Part shown: piece by piece, positions 47,275 to 59,096 of the stretch
Numbering within the stretch: the first letter of the stretch is position 1
How the letters are laid out: every line of letters starts with the position of its first letter
Source of the DNA: Emmonsiellopsis sp. PD_33
Taxonomy: Eukaryota; Ascomycota; Eurotiomycetes; Onygenales; Ajellomycetaceae
Length of the DNA stretch: 64,000 bases
Direction: 5' to 3'
Assembly: GCA_032988165.1 (NCBI GenBank)
Contig: JANTQF010000091.1
Span: 53,733 to 117,732, forward strand
Made by a program: the position numbers and the translations under genes
The notes under the pieces: model-generated
The model's database searches: none
The model's input: the letters and a program-made list of their open reading frames with translations, nothing else
What the model was told of the DNA's origin: nothing

Positions 47275-50200
47275 TGTAAGAGGTCTAGCTTTTTACTTAG
47301 CCTCTATGTATTAATATTTTCTAGGCTCAATCAGACCCTATTACCTTCTATAAACCATTTTGTAGTATACTTGAAGTTATAGTACTTGATCTGATATTTC
47401 TGAGCCTTTCTCAGAGCTTCACAAGCTTTCTCACAAATCTCTCTGATTAGGTCTACATGATTACAAGCATCCTGACATTTAATTATATATTCCTACAGAT
47501 TCAGCAAAGTCATGCAAGGGTGATAATCTGCAAGCATAAAGAAAGAGGACTTACCTGTGCTAGTATGCCTGAAGTTATTATATGTAAACTCCACAAGGGC
47601 TAGCTAAAGCACCCAATCATTCTGATTATAGTTAATAAAGCTCTATAGGTACTACTCTAGAATGCTCATTAGCTGTTCTATCTAATCATTTATTTGTTAA
47701 TGGAAAGCTGTGCTTAGATCTCATAAGACCTCTAATAGATTTATCAGATCTGTCCAGAATTTGCCTGCAAAGATTGACCCTCTATTAGAGATAATATTCA
47801 TGGAAAGTTCATATAAACACACTATATTATGAATAAACAAATGTGCCATCCCCTTGAATTTCATGTCCTTATGAGTAAGGATGAAGTGTGCTATCTTAAT
47901 GAATCTATCCACAACCATCAAGACACTATTAAAGATATTATCATGTAGATTCCTACTTTCTGGTAGACCTACTAATATATTTATTCCCAGTTGCTCCCAG
48001 GACTCCTATAGGATAAATAGAGGTATAAGCTCTCCATATGGTTTTATCCTAACCACCTGCAAGCCCTAGCAGACTGTGCAGGAATTCACAACCTTCTTAA
48101 TCAGTTCTCACATATAAGGCTAGTAATACTTTCTTATGAGTAGCTCATGAGTTCATACATCTACAAAATGACCTACTAGAGGAGAGTCATAATACATCTT
48201 GATGAGCTCTACATGAAGTAGCTTATTTGCAGGAATATAGATCTAGTCATTTCTTTACAACAAGCTATCTATCTCCCTTCAAAGCTTAATCTCTTTGGTC
48301 TTGAATTCTTTCATAATTTCTTCCTAAATTTACCTAGCAAGTTTATTTACCTGTTGAAGCTCTGACAGCCTAAGCATCAGATCTTGTGAAGATTTATGCT
48401 TAGTTTCTCCCTGCATCAGGCCCTATATAATACCTCACAAGGCTATTATATCTTCATCACCAGTACCATCTCTAAGAACCTTCATAATGACTCAAAGAGA
48501 ATTAATTGACATAGTTATAGAGACTGATTGTATAGGCTCTTCCTCTCCCTCCTCCTCTCATGAGAATTTAAGCAGTCTATTAAATAATCCCTCTGCATGA
48601 TCTACATCTAGCATTTAGCAGAGCTTTTCAGCCTTCTCTAGCCTCTTAGTGTTAGTAGCCTTTACATCTTAGATGTAGTTTAGCTATCACAAGGGCCCAT
48701 CCACAGGGTTATCTATCCCCTTAATGTGTTTAATTGTGAATCAGTAGCCACTCAGTTTCTGAGCCTAATAAACCTGCCTCCATGATAACTCTTTAATTAT
48801 TGTGAATTGATGAAGGCTGTTGTGATCTATTCACACCAGAATTAATAAGCTCATCCCTTTCAAATAGTGTTGCTAATACCTGAAGGATTTCACTATCACA
48901 AGTAGCTTCTAATCATAGATCTTATAGTTAATCTCCACAGTAATCATTTTCCATAAGTAGAAAGTAATAGGCACTCAGTTCCCATTATCCAGTAGCTGTA
49001 AAAGGATTTTAGAGATTACATAGATAGAGGTATCTATTTCAAGGTGGGTTTTCCATAAAGGGTCAAAATGATATAGTAGTACTGAATCTGCAAAGGCCCT
49101 CTTTATTTCCTCAAAAGCCTTGTAAGCCTCCTCATTTAGGAAGGGCCTATTTAAAAGCTTCCTTGTGAGCTTCTTCTGGCATCACTGCTGAAAGTTCTTC
49201 TTCTTGTTACCACTCTTCAGTAGGCTTATGAGAGGAAGTGTTTTTCTTGTGAAAGCCTCTATGAAGTGGTAGTAGAAGTTCACAAAGCCCAGAAACATCT
49301 AAATGTCATGTATGCTCTGGGGCTCTAGCTAGAATAGGATGATCTTAACCTGCAAGTCTTCCATCTTAATCTCATCTGGGATAATGATATATTCAAGAAA
49401 GTTGATCTTCTGTGAGTGGAAGTTGCACTTTATGAGCTTCATATATAACCCAGCCTCCCTTAGTGCTTCTAATACCTTGTAGACATAGCCTGAGTGCTTC
49501 TTTTCATCCTTTAAATAGATAATCACATCATCAAGGTAGACAACCACAAATACATCCAAGTAAGTATGAAGACATTTATTGATATAAGACTGAAAACAGA
49601 CTGGAGCATTGACTAATCCAAATGATATAACTAAGTACTCAAATAGTTCCAGTGGTGTTCTAAAGGCAGTTTTCCACTCATCCCCTCTCATGATTTGCAG
49701 GTGATAATAAGCATTGATAATATTCAGCTGTATGAAGATGATAGCACCTGCAAGCTAATTAATTACATTCTCAATTAATAGTAGGGGATATCTGTTCTTG
49801 ACTGTCTTGATATTCAGGTTGCAAAAATCCACACATATCTATAGTTCACTGTCCTTCTTCTTTATAAATATAATTAGAGTGTCAGCAGAGGACTGTAAGG
49901 GCTGAATAAAGCCACTCTTCATACTATTCTTCAAGTATTCCTATAAGATGTCTGTTTTCTGTTGTGAAAGCTTATAGATTGGACTCCAGAATGGCTGTAC
50001 TCCTAAGATCAACTCTATAGCTAGATTCTCCTCACAGTACAGTGGCTGTTCTGCAGCCTTAATAGAGCTAAATGCCTCCATGAGGTCCTTATATTCCTCT
50101 GAAATCTACAGGGTGATTTCTACTATTATAAGATCAGTCTCAAGTTTCATTGTCATCACATAAATGAGCTTACCTTCTTTGATAAGCTCTACAGTATTTA

Positions 50201-50640
50201 CTGGTTCAACCATTACTAGGAGATCTACTAACTTTTTTTGGAAGTATAAACTCATCCTTCACAGAGAGATGATAGGGTCATGCCTGTGAATCCAACTCAT
50301 ACTCAAGTTCATCTCTTCACTAATATCTGCAATAATAACTATCTCCATGAATTTCTCCTATTTTCCTGAGAGGTCCTGCAGTTTAAAACTGGCCTTTACA
50401 AGGCTCAGTATATTAACCTTGTTATTTTTGCAGGCAGCTGAGAGTAGGGTAATATCCTGAAATTCCACCTTCCAGCCTATTTGCTCTGTAAGTACCAGGA
50501 AAACTACAGTGGTATAGGAGCTACTATCTAATATTACTTTCTAAATTGGTGGTGCCAGCATGTTCCTTCAGGGTCTTTCCCCATAAGTATGTAACTATAT
50601 AGGAGGAATTACAGACTCTAAATTTAATTATAAGAAGTTC
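47275..50640 (-). pseudogene. Element B protease, RT, RNase H and integrase
   Basis: Minus strand. The protease near 50,530 reads VILDSSSYTTVVF (DSG to DSS). The RT (49,870-49,300) keeps canonical chromovirus blocks: GDEWKTAFRT, FEYLVISFGLVNAP and an intact VVYLDDVIIYL catalytic box. The RNase H region follows (about 49,150-48,400). The integrase core at 47,921-47,480 reads VDRFIKIAHFILTHK, IISNRGSIFAGKFW (SDRGS to SNRGS), and EFTYNNFRHTSTG. It stops at LDLLQTE where element D was inserted; the rest is at 36,292-35,956. Confidence 0.88.
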
Positions 50641-52045
50641 AGACAGAAGATATCTAAATCATCTTCCTCCTGCAGGCCCATGTTATTCTAGACCTTTTTA
50701 TTCAGGCATGCTGCATAAAGATGCCCTGACCTGTTGTAGTTATAGCACAACTCTTTTTCCTTAGCCTCTTTCTTAGCAGCAGTTTTCACAGGAGTTCTGT
50801 CAGCTTGTCCTTCCTGGCTGGTAGAGATACATGAAGAGCCTGCTGAGATCTAACCATTCTATAGATTATTTCCTGAGTAGGTTTCTGGTTTTTCTGTCCC
50901 ACAGGATGATCCTGATCCTTACAGGTTGTTGTTTATTTTATTAGTAGTTAATTTAGATCCACCAGTTCCATTATTATTTGATTCATATGGGGGGTTGCCA
51001 TTCTATTTTCATGGGTCTGAGATGATAGCTTACAAGTAGTAAATCTATACCATCAATTCTTAAATAGAGAGAGGTTTTTCATCCTGTTTGATTAACTCAT
51101 CCTGCATTGATCTGTCTAGACTCTTAATAAAAATCCTCATTTAAGTCTTGCTCCAGAGTTCTATCTCATCATCATCTAGTTCATGCCATATAGCTATAAA
51201 GCATCACATGTACTCATTATCATCCTCTGCAAAGTTCTTCTTGATATGGAGGAAGGCTATTCAGGTTCTTTCATTTTGACTCACAGGATCATCAAGCTTT
51301 ATCTTAAGGTATGATTACAAGGTCATCCAGATTGATGGTTCAGCAAGTTCATAAATATAAGCTTCTTAGTCTCTAACCTCTATGAAGTGTAAACTAGTAG
51401 TTGTATAGGTTAGGGCCTCATAGTTGTCTATATCATACCATCTAACCTGCCCATTGATTCCTCCCACAAATTCCTCAAAGGAGGTAAGGGAGGTGGTTTG
51501 ATATAGAGGGAACAGATTTTGTAGCTTGTAGGAGTTCTATTTTAAGGCATGAGAGTTAGAGGAGAAGACATCTAGAAAGGGGAATTATAAATACTTCTAA
51601 TCAGTCTACTGAAGGAGCATTATTACTTGTAAGAATCCTGCTACTTTAAGGTCTCCTTGCAGTGTGTGGTTCAGAGTATTGCCTGCCATAAGGAGCTTAG
51701 ACCCAAGGGGGAGAGCTGTGGGGAAGGGATTTAGGTTACCTTTAGCTGTAACTGAGAGAGGGGCTTGCATGAGAGCTTGAGGAGATACCTGAGGATCAGC
51801 CTCAGGAATGGAGTCTTACATAGAGGTGTCACAGAGAGGGTTAATATTCATGTTATTTCTTAGGGAATCCTGGATGGACAAGTCCTCCACTGAAGGAAAA
51901 GATTGAGGAGGGGTTTCCTCATGTTCTAAGTCCTCTGTGAGGGGTGGAGGTAGAGGCAGAGGGGGTAGAGGAGGAGGAGAAGTAATAAGAGTAATTCTTC
52001 TATTTCATAACATAATGAGCTGTCACTGACTGACTGAGTTTGAAT
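50641..52045 (-). pseudogene. Element B gag (decayed)
   Basis: Minus strand between the 5' LTR and protease. A zinc knuckle near 50,695-50,740 reads CYNYNRSGHLYAAC, that is C-x2-C-x4-H-x4-C with the second Cys changed to Tyr by a G-to-A. Upstream is a Pro/Glu-rich N-terminal region (51,780-52,000). Confidence 0.78.
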
Positions 52046-52315
52046 TATGAGAATAAGGCTTTATGAGAAAGTTATTTGATTGTTTGCAGCTGAGTGTGAA
52101 ATGTCTACATCAGAAGATATTATAAGAACAAAAGGTAGATATATGAATGATAATAGTATTCAAACTGAGGATTCCATGAATGTGGGATCCTCACAATCTA
52201 TATATCTATTTATGGTGTGTGCAGCAAGGGCTCACTTATAAGCTCTAGCTCTAAGGCTAATTTATAAGCCTTAGTCTGAGGCCTAGAGGTGAGGAGTCCA
52301 TATGGATTTCTTACA
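52046..52315 (-). repeat. LTR-B, 5' LTR
   Basis: 270 bp, TATGAGAATAAGG...TTCTTACA, intact. Followed by the TSD copy TTAAC. Confidence 0.93.
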
Positions 52316-52398
52316 TTAACATTGATATCAATTTTTTTCTTGTGTTTACTACTACTCTGTTTGATGCCACCTGATGCACACACTTCATTCTCACTTCA
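52316..52398 (+). mobile_element. Solo LTR of family A, right fragment
   Basis: It begins with the TSD TTAAC and continues ATTGATATCAATTTTTTTC, aligning with the second part of the family A LTR (TCAACATCAATATCAATTC at about 19,125). It ends CACTTCA before the TSD GTAG (52,399-52,402). Confidence 0.9.
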
Positions 52399-52402
52399 GT
52401 AG

Positions 52403-54040
52403 GATTAGAATTCCTCCTACCCATTCCTCTCCCACAGGGATTCTATTAAGAAGGTCATTATATACTCTTTTTAGAACTTTAACTATTAAGGGAAGATTCT
52501 CACTCCATTCTTTACTCAATATTCTCTTATAAAGTTTACTAGGCAGTTCATTTATACTAGATGACTTTCTCAAAGCTATCTGTCTGATAGATATTATGAT
52601 CTCTCTCTCAGATATCTTTCATGTTAAAGATTCTACTTACTGAGGTATCATTTTTGTCAAGCTTTAATATAACCACTCAGTAGCTTCCTCATTCAAGAGC
52701 TTTTTCAAGAATAGATCCTCATAAAATAAGGCTGCAGCTTTCAGAATACCTTCTAAGTTCACCTTAATATAGTTATGTCTGTCTCTTAGAGCTTCTATGC
52801 CTATCTGTGAGTTCAACTGTGCTTTGGAGAAGAACCACTTGAAGGGGTGCTCATTTAAGAGAGTGTGTTTTACTATAGTAGTATATGTATAATTCTTGTA
52901 TGTTCACTCCTCCAGATATTATTCTTAGAGGTTTATAGAGGCAAGCTTTGTCTCCACATCCTTACCTTCATCCTCTATCTGGTACCTCCAGAGTTTCCTC
53001 CTTTAGTGTTTCAGATTGATTTGCAGCTGTTCCCAGGCCTTAAAAGCTTAGTTCTCCTCATTCTGTAGAGTAATCTTCATATTCTTTTTGATTTCTATTT
53101 AGACCCCCAGTTAATTACTGGTAGCCAGATTCTTCTACAGCAGGTTTTGAATTAAGTTCCCACATGCCCTAGAGACTCATTCTATATGTAGCATATTTAA
53201 GTAAAGTCTTCAGTAGCTAGAGCCTCTTTCCAGTTGGACTGATGCATTTAGATCAAACCTGATTACATAATAGTCTGTATTTAAGCTAGTTACTTTAATA
53301 TCTTAGTTCTCAGAGTTCCTCATCTAATTATCTCTCAGATAAAACCTATCAATTTGAGATATCTCCTCTACATCTCTATAGAAAAAATATGCTATGATTC
53401 TTAAGTTCTGATTGCATCACCCATCTACAAGAATGTTTAATTCCCCTAAGTGAGTTAATAGGTATTCAGCTGCATACTTCCTTGCTGCTGATATTACTCT
53501 CTAAGATTATATATCTAGTTTTATGACAGTCTCATTTCAGTCCCCTTCAACCACATCACACCTTAAGAGTAATGAGTTCCTTTTGAATTGATCATTAATC
53601 TCCTCTAGCTACTGGGCTCTTTCAGGTGCTTCAGCTGATATATAGACATTACCTATAATTAAGAGCTTTCCTCTAATGATAACTTTACTTATAAGTAAGT
53701 ATTTATTAGCATTCTTTCTGAGGATACAGCCATCCTTCTCACTAGAATTTAACTCAGATTGTCAGTCTGATGTTCTTATATTAATAAGTATCATCATCTC
53801 TCCTTAGAAGCTAGTCTTATAAGTAAATATAAAGATTAATGAAAACTGACTCTCTAACTCTTTAACTAACTTCATTGTTAGGAAGGCTTCCTGCACTAAA
53901 ATAACATTAATATCCCCACTTTGCATTATATAATATGCACTTGCAAAATGGGTAGAATCTTATAGAGAATGTACATTAATTAAGACTATTCTAACTCTAT
54001 TCATTAAAATTATTAATAAGTCTTCAGCTTGTCCTTAAGG
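52403..54040 (-). pseudogene. LINE ORF2, AP endonuclease and pre-RT region (decayed)
   Basis: Minus strand. The endonuclease (about 54,000-53,450) reads INVHSL, SGDINVILVQEAFLT, VYISAEAPERAQ.LEEINDQF and VEGD.NETV, typical of APE-type LINE endonucleases. The pre-RT segment (52,573-52,403) reads SSSINELPSKLYKRILSKEW and NRIPVGEEWVGGILIL, the conserved GIDGLP...FYK...IP..W..G.I block. It runs into LLHKKEDRI at 10,954 on the other side of the nest without a frame change. Confidence 0.85.
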
Positions 54041-55440
54041 AGTGCAGCCAGGCAAGAGTCCCTCTTCATAATGAATGGCTGTAATATGAGGCATTCTAGA
54101 ATAAAATAGTTTTTATTCCTGCTGCTGTTGATCATGCACAACTCACATCCTATAAAGGCTAAGTTTGCTACTCTAAACAAAACTCTAATGGGATTTGAAT
54201 ATATCAGGGTGGGGTCCTCTAGTAGGACATCTAGGGTGTAGAAGCCTATAATGTCACTAAAGGCTAAAATTATTTCCTCTCTTTAAACCTTCTGATATTC
54301 TTACTTTCCCAACTAGAATTTCATATTACTCTTAATAATCTTCTTTATCTTTACTACTCTTCTCACAATATTTACCTCTATTACTCTCTTTATACTTCCT
54401 GCCACAAACACCTGAGACTCTCCTGTAAGGTAGCAGGTTACTATGACCTTAAAGCTTAAAATGGCTAGCTTAGTTTTAGAAGCTCTTATTATAATCTTTA
54501 CATTTATGTACTTTATCAATCATCTCTTCATATCATGTAAGTAAGCTATTATAATTTTCTTGATGTTAAGGACCTTTTTCTCTACTAATGTATTTATTAT
54601 GTCTATTAGCTCAACTTTACCTGCACCTTGCAGCTCATTTAGTAAGTATATATATAGATATAACTCATTTAAATATCAACTCAGACTGGCTGCTGAATCC
54701 CCTGTCTGTTCCTTCTGTTTTATTAAGATAATCTTTGAAATCATCTTTTAGAGCTTATCTATCTTTTTTGATTGCTGTACTGACAGCTTCTTAATTGATT
54801 TTAGAGCTGATTTTACTGCTGCTTGCAGGGTGAGAGTCAGATCCTCTTTCTTTTCTTTTCTATAACCTCTTTTGATGCTTAGCTTTTATATAACAGGGGA
54901 GAGAGTAGTTTGGGTGCTGTCCCTCTTCATAACTGTATATAGGGTTGCCATGAAGATGCCTGTTACTACTGTAATAAAGGTGATAGGAATCAAAATCTAC
55001 TCAGGAAATGAGATGTGAGGTAGAATATTATTAATATTAATTATAATTTCATCCTCATTGCCTGGGGATCTTTCAGTGTCTTTCTTACTGGGAGTTTCTC
55101 TTAGCTTTCAGTTCTTCTTCTTCCTCTTCTTCTTTATATCCTTCTTGGCCTTATGCTACTCCTCATCTTTAACTTCATCTACTCAGAAAAAGTCAGTCAG
55201 ACTGCCTGGACTTATTACTGTACCATCCTCATGAGTCATTAAAGTCATACTTATCTCTAGGTTGTATACACCCATCTGACCATCTATTTCCAGTCTGTTA
55301 GAATAAGAGCTCACAGCTTCTATATTCTTATCTATAATTTTGTCTGTCATCCTTCAAGGCAGCTGTAGTTCAGTGTGAGTGAATAGGTAAGTCAAAGTAA
55401 TGATTTTTAGAATTCATGGGGTTTAGAGGTGTTCTTAACA
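54041..55440 (-). pseudogene. LINE ORF1, probable gag-like protein (decayed)
   Basis: Minus strand upstream of the endonuclease. Lys/Arg/Glu-rich pieces, including one at 54,519-54,313 (MIKYINVKIIIRASKTKLAI...). A degenerate Cys motif near 54,150 (GCELCMINSSRNKNYFILEC) may be a zinc knuckle. Assignment is by position and motif only. Confidence 0.5.
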
Positions 55441-55913
55441 TATATCAGTTAATAGTGCACTGCTAAGCCTGTGGTCCCCACCTAGGGCACCTCTAATAGG
55501 CTATACAGGTGAAAAAAATTTTCACCCTCTGCATGCCTGTTGACTGCCTTTTCATAAGGACACATGTCACCAAGGGGGGCAGTGAAGGGGGCCTGTATAG
55601 GCATCAGAAGGGTTTGTATAGAGCCTCAGGAGGATCCTAAAGGGCTTTCCCTCAGGTGAGAGTTCATCAGCTGCAATCATTTTATTTTCCTTCAGAATTA
55701 TTCTCTGAGAGGGAATTCTCATCTAGTAATCATCCCTCAGAGCTTCCACATAGAGGTGTTGCAGTTGAGCTTGAAATGTGTCCCTCTCAATACTGGGGGA
55801 CACACCTAAAGGTCAAGTAGTAGCAGAATCCCCCAGATCCAACAGGTAGATGCCAGCAGATTGTTCATAAGGGAAGAATCCTCAAGTAGCTGCATGCTGC
55901 TTGCCCTTCCAGG

Positions 55914-55929
55914 CAATAAATATATTTTC
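55914..55929. repeat. Right TSD of the LINE (CAATAAATATATTTTC)
   Basis: Pairs with 8,312-8,327. CpG-containing sequence resumes at 55,932. Confidence 0.9.
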
Positions 55930-57275
55930 TGCCGCTGAATACCCCCCTTTTAGGATGTATGTACGAAATCAACAACAAAAACTTCTGTGCCTTTGTTTAG
56001 ATAAATCTTGACGTGTAGCTAATGACTACATGCAGAAGGGGCAAAGCTCATTTTATTCCTCCTATAGATAACGGAGGACCAGTTTTCAGGCACTCACGAT
56101 CAAGTCCCTGGGTCTGGAGCGCGAACTTCAACATCATTATTTGCATGGAATAGGGTATTATAATGTGCTAATCCCAAATTTCCCAGCATATTCAGCAGGG
56201 GCCACCTTAATGAGAACTGGGATGTATCTCTTCTCATGTCGTAGATTTGTTCGCCAGGGCGAGTGTATATGATGAGACTAAAATTAGGACTCGACAGGAA
56301 GGATGCGTCGTCTGCAGACAGCCAGCCATATCAATGATATGATAAATGTGCAACTTGAATGAACAGAACGTGGACAGGCAATCCGGATAAGCACACGTGG
56401 AACTGCACTACACAAAGACGCTGCCAGACTACGGCTATACAACCCCGGTATATCGGCCCGGAAATATAAAGCAATAGGTCCGTTGGCGAAGTGCATGGAA
56501 CCGTCCTGCAATAAACAAAATGATGAAAGGAACTTGAAGCCATCAGGGATGCATGCCCGATGGACGAGATCAAAGGACACCTAGTTGATACAGGATGAAT
56601 ACACTCAATTTCCTCAGCCTGAAATAAATGTCCAAGAACTTAGAGCTAGGATAATACACTGCGAGGGCGGGCCGTAGCTTTCGCGGTGGAACTGGGATGC
56701 CATCGCGTTATACCGGCCGCAGATGTTCGGGAGTAAGCAAGCAGAGTCCTGTCCGTGCTGCGAACCGTGAAATTGAAATGTGGAACTTGTTCACAGATAC
56801 AATGGGTCCCTGCCGTATATCCATGAATATAGTTGTATTCGAGGCCTGGCGAAAGGATGGAGGATGGTATTGGCGGAAAAGGGGCTGTTTAGACTCCAAC
56901 GCCCCCCGCACAGAGCCGCCGTTGGCCGTGACACGTCAATTGAAGCAGCCCGCATGGTTTTGCTGGTGGTTACATAGCTTCGGGGACGAGGTAGAGCCTT
57001 GCTGGCATATGATCGCATATTGGACCACGAGGGTGTGTATAAAGGTCAATGACGCCCTCCGCAATGTTGTCTCTGCTCGCTTCAACAGGGAGAAGTTTCC
57101 CGATTGATAAGGACTGATTAGGGCTGCTTAGGTAAGCCAGGAAGCTTGATTTCGCAATCCGATATCGCCCATGCCAGCGAACTTTCTCCCGACAGCCTGA
57201 GCACATCGCATCGATCAGCCTGTAACTTGCGGTCTTGCTGGGGAATACTGCGCACAATACCCGCTGGCCAGCACA
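55930..57275. other. ILV1 upstream region
   Basis: Ordinary GC content with CG present. It contains open frames on both strands, the longest plus-strand one being 56,697-57,107 (136 codons), but none has a recognisable domain or splice structure. Probably the promoter and leader of ILV1 and ancestral intergenic DNA. Confidence 0.45.
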
Positions 57276-59096
57276 ATGGCAGTTTCGCCGTTGACAAACG
57301 GCAATGGATCCCCACGTCCAACCACGCCCAAGATGAGCTCGCTCTCCTTGACCGAGTACACCGCAAATCCCTCCCCCCCAAACGAGCGTCATGGCCTGCC
57401 ACCAGACTGGGACATCCCGGAGGCCTATCTACTTCCAACCGGATATCCAGATGTATTTTATCCTCTCCGTTGCCATATTCTTAACGGTCATGGTGCATAT
57501 CAACTAATTTTTGCCATCTAGTACCTAAAACTCATCCTTACCTCCCGAGTCTATGACGTGGTCAAGGAAACGCCCCTCACCCATGCTGTGAACATGAGCA
57601 ACCGACTGGAATGCAAGGTCCTCCTGAAAAGAGAAGACCTGCTTCCAGTCTTCAGTTTCAAGCTCCGTGGCGCATACAACAAAATGGCACACCTGAGCGC
57701 CGGACGGCGGTGGAAGGGTGTCATTGCATGTTCTGCGGGTGAGCTTCCCCAGTTATCCCCTATGTGTCTATTTTCCAGTTGTTAATTGTTATCAGGAAAC
57801 CATGCGCAAGGTGTTGCGTATTCCGCACGAACGTTGAAAATCCCCGCCACTATTGTCATGCCTTCAGGCACCCCTGCAATCAAACACAAAAATGTTGCAA
57901 GACTAGGAGGAACGGTTGTGTTGCACGGCCCTGACTTCGACTCGGCAAAGGGGGAAGCTGCCAGACTTTCCAAACTACACGACCTTACCAATATACCTCC
58001 CTTCGATGACCCGTATGTTATTGCTGGACAAGGAACGTGCGGAATGGAGATTTTACGGCAGTCCAATCTACAGAATCTCGAGGCCGTATTTTGCTGTGTT
58101 GGAGGCGGCGGACTGATTGCCGGCGTTGGTGTCTATATTAAGCGAATTGCGCCACATGTCAAGGTCATCGGGGTTGAAACTTACGATGCCAATGCAATGG
58201 CACAATCTCTAGAGAAAGATAAGAGGGTCACCCTGTCGGAAGTCGGGCTATTCGCAGACGGTGCAGCAGTGAAGGCTGTTGGCGAGGAAACGTTCCGGCT
58301 ATGTCGCGACGTAGTAGATGAGATTATCCAAGTTTCAACCGACGAGACGTGTGCCGCCATCAAAGACGTATTTGAGGACACACGATCAGTCGTTGAGCCA
58401 GCTGGCGCCCTTGCCCTAGCTGGTCTCAAGAAATATGTTGCGAAATACCCATCCCCCGACTCAGACCGCGAACTCGTGGCCCTAACGTCTGGAGCGAATA
58501 TGAATTTTGACAGATTACGTTTCGTGGCTGAACGCGCCGCGCTGGGCGAGAAGAAGGAGGCTCTGCTGAGCGTCACCATCCCAGAACGTCCCGGAGCTTT
58601 CGCAAAGCTCGTCGAAACCGTAATTCCACACGATGTCACAGAATTCAGCTATCGCTATAACCACGGAGACTCGGCTGACGTTTTCATGGGTATCTCCTTA
58701 TCAGCATCGACCGCAGCCGAGGACCTGGCACATATCAACGGCCAGCTCCTGAACAACGGGATGACAGCCTCAGATCTGAGCGAGGATGAATTGGCAAAGA
58801 CCCATATCCGATACCTCGCGGGGGGACGAAGCGGTGTGGCCGAAGAGCGACTTTTCATGTTCGAATTCCCCGAACGACCGGGGGCCCTGGTCAAGTTCCT
58901 CACGACGCTCCGGCCACACCAGAATATTTCATTGTTCCATTATCGCAACTATGGTAGCGATATTGCCAAGGTTCTTGCTGGAATCCAGTGCCCTGCAACT
59001 GAAAAGGCAGAGCTTGAGTCTTTCCTCCGTGACTTGGGTTACCCGTTCACTGAGTGTACAGATTCTCCTGTATACCGCATGTTCCTGCGGGAGTAG
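57276..59096 (+). CDS. ILV1: Threonine deaminase (threonine dehydratase)
   Basis: PLP enzyme converting L-threonine to 2-oxobutyrate and ammonia, the first step of isoleucine synthesis, in mitochondria. Three exons: 57,276-57,452, 57,522-57,738 and 57,796-59,096, with introns of 69 and 57 nt; 564 aa, close to yeast Ilv1. PLP lysine in FSFKLRGAYNKM (K106), AGNHAQGVAYSAR, the phosphate-binding GGGGLIAGVG and LTSGANMNFDRLR belong to the catalytic domain (about 50-370). Two ACT-like repeats follow, beginning RPGAFAKLVE and RPGALVKFLTTLRP, giving isoleucine/valine allosteric control. The N-terminus is Ser/Pro/Thr-rich and not a strong transit peptide. An in-frame stop-free frame continues a little way into intron 1, but only the chosen splice gives YPDYLKLIL. 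Confidence 0.96.

Larger units (their letters stand above)
11200..52315 (-). mobile_element. Element B: Gypsy chromovirus (contains nested C, A and D)
   Basis: LTR retrotransposon on the minus strand, flanked by 5-bp TSDs TTGAC (11,195-11,199) and TTAAC (52,316-52,320). Its LTRs are 270 bp each and begin TGTGAGAATAAGG / TATGAGAATAAGG and end CTTACA. Removing nested elements C (11,279-34,036) and D (36,301-47,266) leaves an element of about 7.4 kb with gag, protease, RT, RNase H, integrase and chromodomain. Its sequence lacks CpG. Confidence 0.9.
52399..55913 (-). mobile_element. LINE, 5' part (ORF1, endonuclease, start of RT)
   Basis: Upstream half of the LINE whose 3' half is at 8,328-10,958. 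CpG-free up to the 16-bp TSD at 55,914-55,929. It holds the putative ORF1, an AP endonuclease and the region just before the RT core. The last 0.5 kb (about 55,440-55,913) is probably 5' UTR, without recognised motifs. Confidence 0.85.

Noticed and set aside
56697..57107. 136-codon plus-strand open frame upstream of ILV1
   Set aside because: No recognisable domain, overlapping open frames on the other strand, and no splice logic; probably chance.
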